A stretch of 64,000 nt of DNA from Cohaesibacter sp. ES.047 (GCF_900215505.1 NZ_LT907844.1:1522501-1586500); one strand, 5' to 3'; shown: positions 1 through 9,517, counted from the first letter of the stretch. The notes: generated from the letters alone by a model not told the origin. Numbers and translations: made by a program.

Positions 1-34
1 GAATCTGATCAATCATGACAGATTTCCTACGTTT

Positions 35-64
35 GATTTATTGAACAATGAAGTTGAATAAATC
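35..64. promoter_or_regulatory. AT-rich inverted repeat upstream of the DUF2218 gene
   Basis: GATTTATT at 35-42 is repeated as its exact reverse complement AATAAATC at 57-64, separated by 14 bases, about 70 bases before the start of the DUF2218 gene. An AT-rich dyad ahead of an iron-associated gene could be a binding site for an iron regulator (Fur, Irr or RirA type), but it matches no consensus I can assert. The rest of 1-135 shows nothing else recognisable. Confidence 0.25.
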
Positions 65-135
65 TAATTTATTGTAGAATAGCAAGATCGTAAAATATCC
101 ATAGCATCGAATATTCATGCAAGAGAGAGACCCAA

Positions 136-423
136 ATGCAATCGATAGCCACCGTTAAAACACTCAAGGCCGAGCGCTACTTGGTTCAATTGTGCGAGCA
201 TTTCTGTCGCAAAGTTCCCGCTGAATCTGAAGGGGGTGTCGGGTGGGTGGACTTGCCGATAGGGAGATTGGATCTGAAAGCCTCGGATCAAGGCCTGACG
301 TTGACGCTGGCTGGCGACGATAGCGACAAGCTCACCCAGCTTGAAGAAATCACACAACGGCATCTGGAGCGATTTGCTTTTCGTGAAGACCTTACGATCG
401 TTTGGCACCGCAAGAAAACCTGA
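136..423 (+). CDS. DUF2218 family protein (iron/siderophore-associated)
   Basis: A 95-residue soluble protein with no signal peptide or membrane segment. The spacing of ERYLVQLCEHFCRK, then GRLDLKA and LTIVWHR near the C-terminus is the pattern of DUF2218, a small alpha/beta family often found beside siderophore-uptake or siderophore-interacting genes. Its biochemical role is not established. It is convergent with the iron ABC importer on the other strand, which fits a role in iron handling. The ATG follows a purine-rich AGAGAGAGA stretch. Family assignment is by memory of the motif pattern; the function is unknown. Confidence 0.75.
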   Translation: MQSIATVKTLKAERYLVQLCEHFCRKVPAESEGGVGWVDLPIGRLDLKASDQGLTLTLAGDDSDKLTQLEEITQRHLERFAFREDLTIVWHRKKT

Positions 424-472
424 TCAAGCAATCAAATGCAGTGAATTTACCACCGAAATTGTAGTCACTTTA

Positions 473-492
473 TTGCCTTGGTCGGAAGGCAA
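473..492. terminator. Short hairpin between convergent genes
   Basis: TTGCCTT and AAGGCAA form a perfect 7-base-pair stem with a 6-base loop between the convergent ends of the DUF2218 gene and the ABC ATPase gene. There is no run of T on either strand, so intrinsic termination is only a possibility. Confidence 0.3.
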
Positions 493-565
493 GGAGAGCC
501 GGGCCGAAAGCCAATAGCAAAAGCTCCCGCAATTACATGGGGCCTTGTCGTCAGCTAGGCTGAAG

Positions 566-1333
566 CTATAGCGACGAATTCGGCCGAAAGCGGATGTGCA
601 GCGCCCCGTTGTCGTGTTTCACTTCGGAATCGGTTCTGAAAACATCCCGTATCAGGTCTTCCGTCAACACCGTTTGCGGCGTACCGCATGCGCGCAGGGC
701 TCCTCCTTCAAGGATCATGATCCGGTCGCAGAACATGGCCGCGAGATTGAGATCATGCAGGGCAATCACGCTGGTCAAATCGAGGTCTCGCACAAGACGC
801 AGGATCTCGATCTGGTGATGAATATCAAGGTGATTGGTTGGCTCATCAAGGAACATGACTTTCGGGTCCTGAGCCAGGGCTCTGGCTATATGGACACGCT
901 GGCGCTCGCCACCTGACAGGGTCTGCCATGCCTGCCTGCTGAGGCTCGTCATATCCACCCGTTCAAGAGCCGTCGTCACCGCAACCTCATCGGCATCCGT
1001 CCAACCCGACAAAGCAGAGCGGTGCGGCGTCCGGCCCAATCGCACCACATCGCGTACTGTGACATTGGTGTCCGTCGCCGCATTCTGATGCACAAAGGCA
1101 ATTTCGCGCGCCAAAGCCCGTCTTGGCACTTTGGCAATATCCCTGTCGTTGATTGCCACCAGTCCGGAGTGCGGCGATTTGAGACCTGCCAGCAAGCGCA
1201 ACAGCGACGACTTGCCGGATCCGTTTGGTCCAATAAGACCGATGGTCTCTCCTTCGCTCACATTAAGGGAAACATCGCGGACAATCTGCCTGCGCTTGAC
1301 GCCCCACACGAGATTTTGGGCTTTCACGCTCAT
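566..1333 (-). CDS. Iron-siderophore ABC transporter ATPase (FecE/FhuC type)
   Basis: A 255-residue ATPase that would power import of ferric siderophore, heme or vitamin B12-like substrates across the inner membrane. Walker A is GPNGSGKSS near residue 35, the ABC signature LSGGERQR near 140, Walker B VMFLDEP near 160, followed by the D-loop and an H-loop histidine in IALHDLN. Length and motif spacing fit the FecE/BtuD/FhuC family. Its start codon overlaps the stop of the permease gene by 4 bases (ATGA), so it is the last gene of a three-gene operon. The exact substrate cannot be read from the sequence. Confidence 0.93.
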   Translation of the reverse strand: MSVKAQNLVWGVKRRQIVRDVSLNVSEGETIGLIGPNGSGKSSLLRLLAGLKSPHSGLVAINDRDIAKVPRRALAREIAFVHQNAATDTNVTVRDVVRLGRTPHRSALSGWTDADEVAVTTALERVDMTSLSRQAWQTLSGGERQRVHIARALAQDPKVMFLDEPTNHLDIHHQIEILRLVRDLDLTSVIALHDLNLAAMFCDRIMILEGGALRACGTPQTVLTEDLIRDVFRTDSEVKHDNGALHIRFRPNSSL

Positions 1334-2370
1334 GTCTGGGGCCTCGCACGATATAGAATGATGGCAAAGAATGGGACGCCAACCAGAGCTGTCACAACCC
1401 CGATGGGAACTGTTTGCTGACCTGCGATCACCCGGGATGCAATGTCGGCAACGACCATGAAGATGGCCCCCACCATGGCAGAGGCGGGCAGCAGGCGCAG
1501 GTGCATTGGCCCCACCACATAGCGTGCTGCATGGGGCACCACCAATCCGACAAAGCCGATTGCGCCCACCATGCTGACGATGGTTGCTGTCATCAAGGCG
1601 GTTATCGCAAACAGGATTAGGCGGATCCGCGTTACGGGGACACCAAGAGCGGCGGCATCCTCATCACCAAATGTGAAGGCATCCAGCGCCCGGCCCATCC
1701 AGATGCAGATCGCAAGGCTGATCGCAATTACAACCAGCAAAAGATGGAAATCGGGCCAGCGAACACCCCCGAAACTGCCCAGAAGCCAGAACATGACATC
1801 CCGTGCCTGCTGGGCGTTTCCCGACGTTGTGACAATATAGGACGTCAGCGCATTGAACAGTTGGGAGGCAGCAACACCGGCAAGAATTGTGTGGTTCGGC
1901 CCGCTGGTGGCGCCGTTCGAAAGCAATGCAACCAATCCGAATGCGACAAAGGCGCCCGCAAACGCACCAAATTGCAAGGACAGGCTTCCCGCTCCAATCC
2001 CCAGCACGATCACACAGACCGCACCGGTGGACGCACCGGCGGAAATACCGAGAACAAACGGCTCCGCCAGAGGATTGCGCAGCAAGGCCTGCAAAATCGT
2101 TCCGCAAATAGCCAAACCGGCCCCGGCGAGCGCGGCGACGAGCGCACGGCTCAGGCGCAGGCTCCAGACAACGCTTTGCTCGACCGGAGGAATATCGGCA
2201 TGCGTGAAGCCAAGCTCATTGGTAATGGCCAGAAACACTGTGCTGAGGCTGATGTCATACGCGCCAATCGCTGTCGCAAAAGCGACGGCGAGAGCGAGTA
2301 CTGTTATCGACAAGCCCAGAAACAGAAAAAGACGAAGGGCTCCGGCATGCGGCTTTTCTAGTCGTGTCAC
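1330..2370 (-). CDS. Iron-siderophore ABC transporter permease (FecCD family)
   Basis: A 346-residue polytopic membrane protein. Family hallmarks include RLSRALVAALAGAGLAICG near residue 55, the LRNPLAEPFVLGISAGAS loop near 95, and the C-terminal GFVGLVVPHAARYVVG segment that contacts the ATPase. About ten hydrophobic segments are visible, as in BtuC and FecCD. A single permease gene implies a homodimer. It overlaps both neighbours by 4 bases, which indicates translational coupling with the binding protein upstream and the ATPase downstream. Confidence 0.93.
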   Translation of the reverse strand: MTRLEKPHAGALRLFLFLGLSITVLALAVAFATAIGAYDISLSTVFLAITNELGFTHADIPPVEQSVVWSLRLSRALVAALAGAGLAICGTILQALLRNPLAEPFVLGISAGASTGAVCVIVLGIGAGSLSLQFGAFAGAFVAFGLVALLSNGATSGPNHTILAGVAASQLFNALTSYIVTTSGNAQQARDVMFWLLGSFGGVRWPDFHLLLVVIAISLAICIWMGRALDAFTFGDEDAAALGVPVTRIRLILFAITALMTATIVSMVGAIGFVGLVVPHAARYVVGPMHLRLLPASAMVGAIFMVVADIASRVIAGQQTVPIGVVTALVGVPFFAIILYRARPQT

Positions 2371-3377
2371 GGCAGATCAAGCGTTTTGAGTTGTTCGGCA
2401 ATCTGCTCCGCCCCATAGAGCGTACGGATGCTTGGGTTCATCGCCGCACCGCTCATAACGACGATGCGTCCGGATTTGACGGCTTCCATCTGGCTGACTG
2501 TCGGATCGGACTTGAGGAATTTGATCTTGTTTTCAGCCGTGTCCAGATCCCAGCGATTGCGATCCACCTGGGCCGCAACAAACACGGTGGGATTGGCAGC
2601 CATGATGCCTTCCCAGCCAAGTGTTGGCCAGTCGGCTTCGGTCTGTATCGCGTTTGATCCGCCCAGAATGTCTGCGATATAGCCTGATGGGCCGTTTCCG
2701 CCGCCCAGATAGGCGTCGTCAGCGGCTGAAGAACTGGAGAACCAGAACAGGAATGTAAGCTCCTTCTGGTCAGAAAATTCAGTCCGCAGCGCAGCTTCGC
2801 GTGCCTTGAAATCTTCGATCAGAGCCTGACCGCGATCAGCCACGTCGAAGATACGCGACAGGTCTTCAATCTCCTTGTAGAGTAGATCCATGCTCCACAA
2901 TGCATCGCGGGAGCCATAGGCATCACCGGCATCGAGCTTCGTGGAACAGGCGCTTGGGGAGAGATAGGAAGGAATGCCGAGCGCGGAAAAATCCTCTCGT
3001 TTGGCCACCTTGCTGTCCGGGCCAAGCAAGGTCGTCAGCATCGCAGCCACAAAATCCGGCTGTTTTGACAACACGGCTTCCAGTGTGGGAAATTCGACGG
3101 AGATCAGATCGACCTTGCTGTTGGCATCGGCCAGATCCGGCAATACCGCGTTGGGCCAGAAGGCGGTCGCCGCCATGCGGTCTTCAAGACCGAGCAGCAA
3201 CATGATTTCAGCGCTGTTCTGTCCCAGAGCCACGGCATTCTGCGGCGCCCTTTGGAACGTCACAGCCTGCCCACAATTCTCGATCGTCAAAGGATAGGTT
3301 GTTGGTTCTGCATGCAGGGCAGAAGAGGCGATGGCAATTGCCGCGCTTGCAACAAGAGTGATAGACCTGATGGACAT
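2367..3377 (-). CDS. Periplasmic iron-siderophore binding protein
   Basis: First gene of the importer operon. The N-terminus has a cleavable signal peptide (MSIRSITLVASAAIAIASS followed by ALHAEP), then a type III periplasmic binding fold: NCGQAVTFQRAPQNAVALG is the usual opening of FepB/FecB-like proteins, with DRMAATAFWP in the first lobe and a C-terminal helix ending LKTLDLP. ATG at 3377 is preferred because GGGAAA lies just upstream; an upstream TTG at 3389 is in frame. The substrate is probably a ferric siderophore, given the family and the DUF2218 neighbour, but cobalamin or heme cannot be excluded. Confidence 0.88.
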   Translation of the reverse strand: MSIRSITLVASAAIAIASSALHAEPTTYPLTIENCGQAVTFQRAPQNAVALGQNSAEIMLLLGLEDRMAATAFWPNAVLPDLADANSKVDLISVEFPTLEAVLSKQPDFVAAMLTTLLGPDSKVAKREDFSALGIPSYLSPSACSTKLDAGDAYGSRDALWSMDLLYKEIEDLSRIFDVADRGQALIEDFKAREAALRTEFSDQKELTFLFWFSSSSAADDAYLGGGNGPSGYIADILGGSNAIQTEADWPTLGWEGIMAANPTVFVAAQVDRNRWDLDTAENKIKFLKSDPTVSQMEAVKSGRIVVMSGAAMNPSIRTLYGAEQIAEQLKTLDLP

Positions 3378-3482
3378 GATATTTCCCAATTATGAATGCC
3401 AAATTCAGGTTATCGACTACAAGCAATCTGCCATCAAATCAAGAGTGTCATACTCAAGTTTGCACGGTTTTGGATGACCTTG

Positions 3483-4364
3483 CTAAGATCGCTCCTCGCC
3501 GTCCGGAGATAATTTGAGCGGCTCCTTGAAAGTCAACGTGCGATATGGGAACGGGATTTCAATACCAGCGTTATCGAGAGCTGTCTTGATACTCGACACG
3601 GCCTCGCTTCTGGACAGATGCTCTTCCTTGGGCGTGCTTCCAGTCCACCAACGTACGACAAAGTCTATTGAGGATGATCCAAAGGACGTTGTGAAGATAT
3701 CGAAAGGTCTGGAGGTTTCCCGTGTTGAAAGCGCCTCGACGGTCTCAGAGATCACCTTTCGGGCTGCTTCAACGTCTTCCCCATAGGCAATGCCCACTTC
3801 AAGCGAGATGCGCCGTTTCGCACGATCGGTAAGGATTTTGACCGGGTTTTTATAGAGGTAGCTATTGGGTACGAGGATCAGTTCGCCGGACCTCTGCCTT
3901 AAAAAAGTGTCACGGATCGAAATATGTTCGACTTGCCCGCTCAAATCACCGCACGCAATATCATCGCCAATGCGCATCGGCTTGCGCAGCAGGATGAGGA
4001 AACCGGCCAGAAAGTTTTCAAAGATATCTTTGAATGCAAGTCCGACCGCGATGGAACCAAGCCCGAGGCCCGCGAGCAACTTCGTCGGGGTCAGGTTCGG
4101 AAACACAAGAGTTGCCGCAACAAGCGCTCCAACGAGCCATACCGTGAGCCTGCTTACCTTGGTAATCGCCTCGACGAGGGATCGCCTGAGAGAGGAACGG
4201 CGCAGCAACGACGACGAGAGCCGCCCGACTATGAATGCAAACGTCCAAGTGAGAGCGATCACGATGACCGCAGCCAAGAGGTTTGGCGCCAACGATACCA
4301 CCGTTCGCATGATTCCCGCGATTTGATCAGAAAGAATGCGAAGCGGTTCAATATCGACGTCCAT
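3483..4364 (-). CDS. MscS-type mechanosensitive channel, small form
   Basis: A 293-residue inner-membrane channel of the small-conductance mechanosensitive family, opened by membrane tension to release solutes on hypo-osmotic shock. Two N-terminal hydrophobic segments precede the pore helix region GLGLGSIAVGLAFKDIFENF (about residues 98-117), followed by the beta domain with RIGDDIACGDLSGQVEHIS and LILVPNSYLYKNPV, typical of MscS. The length matches E. coli MscS (286). The gene is divergent from a larger MscS-like gene, with a microprotein gene in between. Confidence 0.92.
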   Translation of the reverse strand: MDVDIEPLRILSDQIAGIMRTVVSLAPNLLAAVIVIALTWTFAFIVGRLSSSLLRRSSLRRSLVEAITKVSRLTVWLVGALVAATLVFPNLTPTKLLAGLGLGSIAVGLAFKDIFENFLAGFLILLRKPMRIGDDIACGDLSGQVEHISIRDTFLRQRSGELILVPNSYLYKNPVKILTDRAKRRISLEVGIAYGEDVEAARKVISETVEALSTRETSRPFDIFTTSFGSSSIDFVVRWWTGSTPKEEHLSRSEAVSSIKTALDNAGIEIPFPYRTLTFKEPLKLSPDGEERS

Positions 4365-4478
4365 CGAGTTCCTCGTAGATCGACCAGATACGTGCAGATG
4401 CCGCCTCTATCAGAAGCGGCACCGCGCGCATGACCCCGGTTTGCTAGAAGTGGTGCAGAGGCTCTTTTTCTTGGAGGG

Positions 4479-4553
4479 TTAAATCAAACCCAAGAACGAA
4501 AGAACAAACCCGATAACGACGACGAGACCAACCAAGTAAATGATGCCATTCAT
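4479..4553 (-). CDS. 24-residue hydrophobic membrane microprotein
   Basis: ATG at 4553-4551 opens a 24-codon frame ending in TAA at 4481-4479. The product starts MNGIIYLVGLVVV and ends SFLGLI, essentially one transmembrane helix. AAAGGGGAAAAG lies 4-14 bases upstream of the ATG, a strong ribosome-binding site. Short proteins of this form (one helix ending in FLGL plus one or two residues) recur in rhizobial genomes as unannotated or hypothetical genes. The position between two MscS channels suggests a membrane-stress or channel-associated role, but that is inference. Confidence 0.65.
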   Translation of the reverse strand: MNGIIYLVGLVVVIGFVLSFLGLI

Positions 4554-4600
4554 GACTTTTCCCCTTTCAGATTTACTTTTTCCTTTCACAAACAACTTCT

Positions 4601-6274
4601 GTGCTGGCAAAAAGTTCCCGAACAGAGCAAATTAGATTTTTCGAACGCAGAAAAAGGACACGCCAAACCGTGTATAGATCCTCGGAGAGTGCCGCCCCCG
4701 ATTTGTTTAAACCGGATGAGACAGTCCTATTTGATGAGGGAACGCAGGCATTTTTGCGTGGCGGCACGGCGAGCACTCGATCTCAAGCTACCCCCGGAAT
4801 TCTGCGCAGGCGTTTGATGCCTGGCGTCCTTAAGGCCTTCTCCAATAGACCAGAGACGACCGCATTGATGGCCGCAAAGTTCATGGCGTTGGTGTTCTAT
4901 CGGCAGGTCAAAGCCGCTGCCGGGATGATTGGACTCTTCGTTTGCTTGTCCGCTTTCTTTGCGGTCTCCGCTCAAGGGCAAACCGACGGCAACAACGCAA
5001 AAGAGCCTGCAGCAGTCATCGAAACGGAGCGCGACGTTGGAGCTGATCGCTCGATTACAGCGCGCCTGCAAGCGATCTATAGTGAGATAGATGCGCTCAG
5101 TGGTGTGAGGGTTCGCGTTAACGAAGGTGTCGTCAGCCTCAGTGGGGCCGTTGCAAACGAGGGCGCAGCAAAAAGAGCAATCGAACTGGCAACGCGCCTT
5201 CAGGGGGCTGTCGCCGTTGAAGACAGGATCGATCGCACGTTAAGCGTTGAGGACAATCTAGACCCTTTCTTTGAAAAAACAGAGAACACGGTCGATGCGA
5301 TCATGCGGGCATGGCCCCTTTATGCGATCGCGGCCCTTGCCTTCATTGGTGTTTCCCTCACCGCCCATTTGATCGCGTCGGCGCGCGGTGTTTGGCGATT
5401 TTTCGCTCCAAACCCCTTTATCGGCGATCTGATTTCACAGTCCATTCGGTTTTTGGGGATCCTCGCCGGACTGCTTCTGGCTCTCAGCATTCTGGATGCC
5501 ATGGCCCTATTCGGCGCGGCGGCCGGTAGCGCCGGTTTGATCGGCCTTGCCGTGGGGTTTGCGGTCAAGGATACGATCGAAAACTATGTCGCAAGCATCA
5601 TGCTTAGCGTGCGTCAGCCCTTCCGCGCCGATGACCATGTGGTCATCAATGATATGGAAGGTATTGTGGTGCGGCTGACGTCTCGCGCCACCATTCTCAT
5701 GACCCTTGATGGGAACCACTTGAGGATACCAAATTCTGAAGTCTTCAAGGGTATCATCCTGAACTACACTCGAAACCCTCAGCGCCGCATGACCTTCAAT
5801 CTTGGCGTTGATGCCGACGATGATCCAATTGAAGCGATCTCGGCCGGGCTGGATACCATGAACGATCTGGGCTTTTTGCTGGATGACCCAAAACCGATTG
5901 CCTTTATCGAAGAGGTCGGCGATTCCAACATCGTCATCACATTTGCAGCTTGGATCGACCAGACAAAGACCGATTTTTTAAAAGCGAGAAGCGCGGCGAT
6001 CAACGCAGTGAAAACGGTTTTGGAGGATCAGGGCTTCACTCTGCCGGAACCGATTTATCGGTTGCGACTGGAAGGTGGCAACGGCGGTCTGCTACCCGTT
6101 CCAGAGGCCCAACACCTGCCCACGACCCAACCCAAAGCGCCAAAGGGACCAAGGCCAATCGATACTGACCAGATTGATGTCGCGCAAGACGATGATGTCC
6201 GCCGCCAGGTGGCCGAAGAGCGGGCCAGAGGGGATCAGGAAGATCTTCTTAGCGATGTCCGGCCAATCGAATAA
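4601..6274 (+). CDS. BON-domain MscS-type mechanosensitive channel
   Basis: The open frame encodes up to 557 residues. The likely true start is an internal ATG (4817, 4868 or 4883): from 4883 the protein begins MALVFYRQVK followed by a hydrophobic signal segment ending SAQGQ. A periplasmic BON domain follows (about residues 150-212 of the long frame; GVVSLSGAVANEGAAKRAI), then three hydrophobic segments, the pore-lining GLIGLAVGFAVKDTIENYV, and the MscS beta domain with LRIPNSEVFKG. The C-terminus is a hydrophilic proline-rich tail. BON plus MscS fusions are known in alphaproteobacteria. The ribosome-binding site that decides the start is not clear. Confidence 0.85.
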   Translation: MLAKSSRTEQIRFFERRKRTRQTVYRSSESAAPDLFKPDETVLFDEGTQAFLRGGTASTRSQATPGILRRRLMPGVLKAFSNRPETTALMAAKFMALVFYRQVKAAAGMIGLFVCLSAFFAVSAQGQTDGNNAKEPAAVIETERDVGADRSITARLQAIYSEIDALSGVRVRVNEGVVSLSGAVANEGAAKRAIELATRLQGAVAVEDRIDRTLSVEDNLDPFFEKTENTVDAIMRAWPLYAIAALAFIGVSLTAHLIASARGVWRFFAPNPFIGDLISQSIRFLGILAGLLLALSILDAMALFGAAAGSAGLIGLAVGFAVKDTIENYVASIMLSVRQPFRADDHVVINDMEGIVVRLTSRATILMTLDGNHLRIPNSEVFKGIILNYTRNPQRRMTFNLGVDADDDPIEAISAGLDTMNDLGFLLDDPKPIAFIEEVGDSNIVITFAAWIDQTKTDFLKARSAAINAVKTVLEDQGFTLPEPIYRLRLEGGNGGLLPVPEAQHLPTTQPKAPKGPRPIDTDQIDVAQDDDVRRQVAEERARGDQEDLLSDVRPIE

Positions 6275-6373
6275 TGCCCTGCTGCAACTCTAGGGAAACC
6301 GGATTTCTAGCAATTGCTTGTTTTCCCATTCGGCCACGCGAATGAAGTTCAGCATTTCCGATCAATAAAGGTT

Positions 6374-6389
6374 CTGAATCGTGATTCAG
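6374..6389. promoter_or_regulatory. Palindrome CTGAATC-GT-GATTCAG, candidate AraC operator
   Basis: A perfect 7+2+7 dyad lies about 170 bases before the hydrolase start at 6562. A nearly identical dyad (CTGAATC-GC-GATTTAG) occurs at 62728-62743, in front of an exporter operon that also sits next to a membrane-anchored AraC regulator. The shared site makes it a candidate operator; see findings. Confidence 0.45.
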
Positions 6390-6561
6390 GTCTCAATGCA
6401 CATTGGGTTCCCTTAAGGCTGAACCTGTCTGGGAGCGTTCCGACCTAAACCAGCGACAAGGAAAAGGGTGGACGCTTCACGACAGATCGATTCTAGGGCG
6501 CTTTGCCAAAATCGTTTGATTGCGTTTTGGCCGGAGGCGCCAATCAGGGAAATGTCTGAAC

Positions 6562-7578
6562 ATGTTCAAACTATTCATCAGTATTGCCGCGCTGATTTCT
6601 TTTGTGACTGTTGCGCAGGCCGATAGTGTCGGCTTTCGCACAGTTGGCATCGGCGGGGAGGGGCCTCGCCCGCTGAATGTCTCACTCTGGTATCCCTCCG
6701 CCGATACCGGCCTGAAAAGCAAAGTAGGAGAAACCCCGGCCTTCATCGGTGTGTCGGTTATCCGCCATGCGAAACCATCGGCTGGCGCGCACCCGTTGGT
6801 CGTGTTGTCCCATGGTTATGGCGGCACATGGCGCAACCTTAGCTGGCTGGCGGAGGACTTGGTCAGCCGAGGCTATGCGGTCGCTGCGCCCGATCACCCC
6901 GGAACGACGCATTTCAACCGCGATCCGCGGCAGGCTGCAATGCTATGGGAGCGTCCACATGATCTGAGCCGGGTGATCGAGGCGTTGGAGGAAGATCCGA
7001 AGCTTGCAGGTGCCATCGACCCACAGCGTGTCGCAGCCATCGGCCATTCACTGGGTGGCTGGAGCGTTACGGCGCTGGCCGGGGCACGGTTCGATCCGGA
7101 TCTTTTGGCCAAGGCGTGCACCTCTTATGCCCAATCGAGAAGTTGCACGGTCGATGATCTGGGGCTGAGCGCGCCTCGGCTCAGGCAGGATATGCGCGAC
7201 CCACGGATCCGGGCCTTTGTGTCGCTTGATCTTGGTATGGCGCAGGGTTTTACAACGGAGAGTCTGGCGGACATAACCATTCCCGCGCTGTTGATTGGTG
7301 CGGGGACCAATATCGGCGATTTGCCTGCGGAAAAAGAAACCGGCTGGCTCGGCAAAAAACTTCCCGCCACAAGCACGCAAACACACATAATCCCTGACGC
7401 AATGCATTTCAGCTTCCTACAGCTTTGCAAGCCGGGGGCTGCGGCGATGATTGAGGCCGAAGATCCGGGCGACGGGATCGTTTGTCGAGATGGCGGAGAC
7501 CGGAGCCGGGACGCGATTCACACCGAGGTTTCAGGCATGGTCACCGAGTTTCTGGATCGAGCGATGCCCCCGCGCTGA
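6562..7578 (+). CDS. Secreted alpha/beta hydrolase (dienelactone hydrolase-like, COG4188 type)
   Basis: Starting at ATG 6562 the 338-residue product opens with a signal peptide (MFKLFISIAALISFVTVAQA). The core shows SVGFRTVGIGGEG, then LVVLSHGYGGTWRN (oxyanion region), the nucleophile elbow GHSLGGWS around residue 160, an acid in the segment after LLIGAGTNIGD, and a histidine in IPDAMHFSF. This is the pattern of predicted dienelactone hydrolases and platelet-activating-factor acetylhydrolase-like esterases. The substrate is unknown. Its 3' end overlaps the convergent AraC gene by 38 bases. An upstream in-frame ATG at 6520 would add 14 residues ahead of the signal peptide and is less likely. 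Confidence 0.82.
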   Translation: MFKLFISIAALISFVTVAQADSVGFRTVGIGGEGPRPLNVSLWYPSADTGLKSKVGETPAFIGVSVIRHAKPSAGAHPLVVLSHGYGGTWRNLSWLAEDLVSRGYAVAAPDHPGTTHFNRDPRQAAMLWERPHDLSRVIEALEEDPKLAGAIDPQRVAAIGHSLGGWSVTALAGARFDPDLLAKACTSYAQSRSCTVDDLGLSAPRLRQDMRDPRIRAFVSLDLGMAQGFTTESLADITIPALLIGAGTNIGDLPAEKETGWLGKKLPATSTQTHIIPDAMHFSFLQLCKPGAAAMIEAEDPGDGIVCRDGGDRSRDAIHTEVSGMVTEFLDRAMPPR

Positions 7579-8617
7579 GGTCCTTGTTCGCCCGGCGGCG
7601 CCAGTCGCTGGGCGAAAGCCCCGTCACGCGCCGGAACGTGGTGTTGAAATTCGATTTCGTCTGAAAGCCACACTCGAACATGATCTCGGTCACACTGCGG
7701 TCTGATTGTTCCAGAAGCGCCTGCGCCTCGCGGATGCGCCACCAGTTGATCTCCTGCGAGACATTGCGTCCGAGCCTTCGGTTGACTGCTTGAGATATCT
7801 GGCGGCCCGGAATGCCGACCCGTCTCGCCAGCCGCTCCAATGTCAGATCGGGGTCGCGGTAGAGATGACGTTCCTGCAAGACCCGATGGAATTCGGCTAG
7901 GACATGCGCGTCATCGACCCCTGTCAGATCTTGCGTTTTATGGGCATCTGTCGCTTGGGGGGCCTCACTTTCCGGCAGATTACGTGTCACAGAAAGCACC
8001 GCCCAAGAGACCAGAGGCAGCAGCAGCATATTGCCGACACTCACGATCATTGCGACATGCGTTCCTTCGCCAAGCTCGAAATCAAGGGCAATCGCAAAGT
8101 CTGTCCCTCCAGAAAGCAGCAGCATAACCCCCACGAATGTCGCCACGCGATCAGGCGGCACCGAAGTGCCCAATCGTGCGCCGGCAAAACGCTCTTCGCC
8201 CTGAATCCCGCGCCAGATCAAGGCGCAACCATAGCCGAAGAACAGGCAGGCCAAAATCGCATCAATCGGAGTTTGAACCCATTGCCAGAAGAGCGAAAGG
8301 GCAAGGATGACTGCGCCGGGCAGGAAATGCGGCCAGACAGAACGGCGACGGCCGCCGCTGAGCCCCGAAAAACACAGCCATGCCGCTGGAGGCAGGAGCG
8401 ATGCAACGACGGGCTGAAGAAAACGAAAGACCGGGGCATCAAAGCTCCATCGCAGGCTAACAATGAGCATCAGCGCCGTGCTGGCGGCCAGAAACACGGT
8501 GATGGCGCGCAACCGCCGCTCGCGCTGCATCACAACGAAGCACAGGAGAAAGCCAAGGAAGATCGCAACAACGGCGGGAAGCGGAATCTGAATCATCCGG
8601 CAGATGTAGCACAACAC
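7541..8617 (-). CDS. AraC-family regulator with N-terminal membrane domain
   Basis: A 358-residue protein. Roughly residues 8-210 carry about seven hydrophobic segments, and the C-terminal 100 residues hold the double helix-turn-helix of AraC/XylS regulators (LTLERLARRVGIPGRQISQA, then FECGFQTKSNFNTTFRRVTG). Such membrane-bound AraC proteins usually sense an envelope or extracellular cue. It is convergent with the secreted hydrolase gene, its likely target. The first codon may be ATG 8617 or ATG 8596; neither has a clear ribosome-binding site. It is a paralogue of the regulator at 62740-63825, with the same architecture and a closely similar second helix-turn-helix. Confidence 0.88.
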   Translation of the reverse strand: MLCYICRMIQIPLPAVVAIFLGFLLCFVVMQRERRLRAITVFLAASTALMLIVSLRWSFDAPVFRFLQPVVASLLPPAAWLCFSGLSGGRRRSVWPHFLPGAVILALSLFWQWVQTPIDAILACLFFGYGCALIWRGIQGEERFAGARLGTSVPPDRVATFVGVMLLLSGGTDFAIALDFELGEGTHVAMIVSVGNMLLLPLVSWAVLSVTRNLPESEAPQATDAHKTQDLTGVDDAHVLAEFHRVLQERHLYRDPDLTLERLARRVGIPGRQISQAVNRRLGRNVSQEINWWRIREAQALLEQSDRSVTEIMFECGFQTKSNFNTTFRRVTGLSPSDWRRRANKDLSAGASLDPETR

Positions 8618-9517
8618 GCGCTTGTATCAAGAAGGCAAATTGGGCACGAGGACAGGATTGAAGCGGTCTCGGATTAAGCAGAAGAAATCAGCCGTTTTCA
8701 TCTGTTCAGTCTACCAATGAAATGCGCAATCTTATGTGCGGCATAAGGGACAACCATCTGAATTTGTGATGTAATAGCCATTGAACGACAGAGGTTTTGT
8801 GTCCCTTTCAAGCATCCTTGCTTCACTGATTGAGCCGTTCCTAAGAGATAATATCGAGATGATGAAGGCCTAAAGGTGTGTTGCTCTCATGATTGTCAGA
8901 AAATCAAACTCGCTGTCCTGTGTGCTATTGATGGCTTTGCTGAGCTTAGTCGGCGCCTCTGTATGAAATGCCCAAGGCAAACACTTCCAGACAGCACGAC
9001 CAGACGGCAGCCTCATTGACTGGACTATCGATCGGTCAGACATGTCCGGCAGTCAAGGTCTGTTGGTCATCGCTCAGGGGTCAGGGTGCCTGCCAGTGCA
9101 AAGCAACGACAATGTTGCGGCTGTTCGGAGAGCCTTTCCTGACTTTGCAGCACTGACGGTCGAGAAGTACGGCGTTTCCCCGGCTCGTGAAGCGACCGAT
9201 CCAGATCCAGAGGACTGTCCACTTTCTTACCACGCGCACAGTACCGTTACTCAGCGCGAGGAAGATTATGTTCGAGTTGTCGAAATCCTAAAAAAGAAGA
9301 AGTGGTGGAATGGAAAGCTGGTTTTGTTTGGAGGTTCGGAAGGCGGATCTGCAATGGCCGGTCTCTCAAGGAGACTCAAGGCGGATGCCGTCATTCTTCT
9401 TTCTACCGGAGGTGGCGCAACCTTTGGCGAGATGATCAAGACCCTTGTTCCCATCGAGGTACGCGTAGATCTGGATGCATTCTTCGATGATGTCCGCCAG
9501 AACCCCGATAGTATTGA

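Noticed and set aside
4601-4882. The N-terminal ~94 residues of the BON-MscS frame as real protein
   Set aside because: The segment before ATG 4883 is basic, low in structure and precedes a standard signal sequence; it is more likely 5' untranslated or an upstream start artefact, though I cannot exclude ATG 4817.
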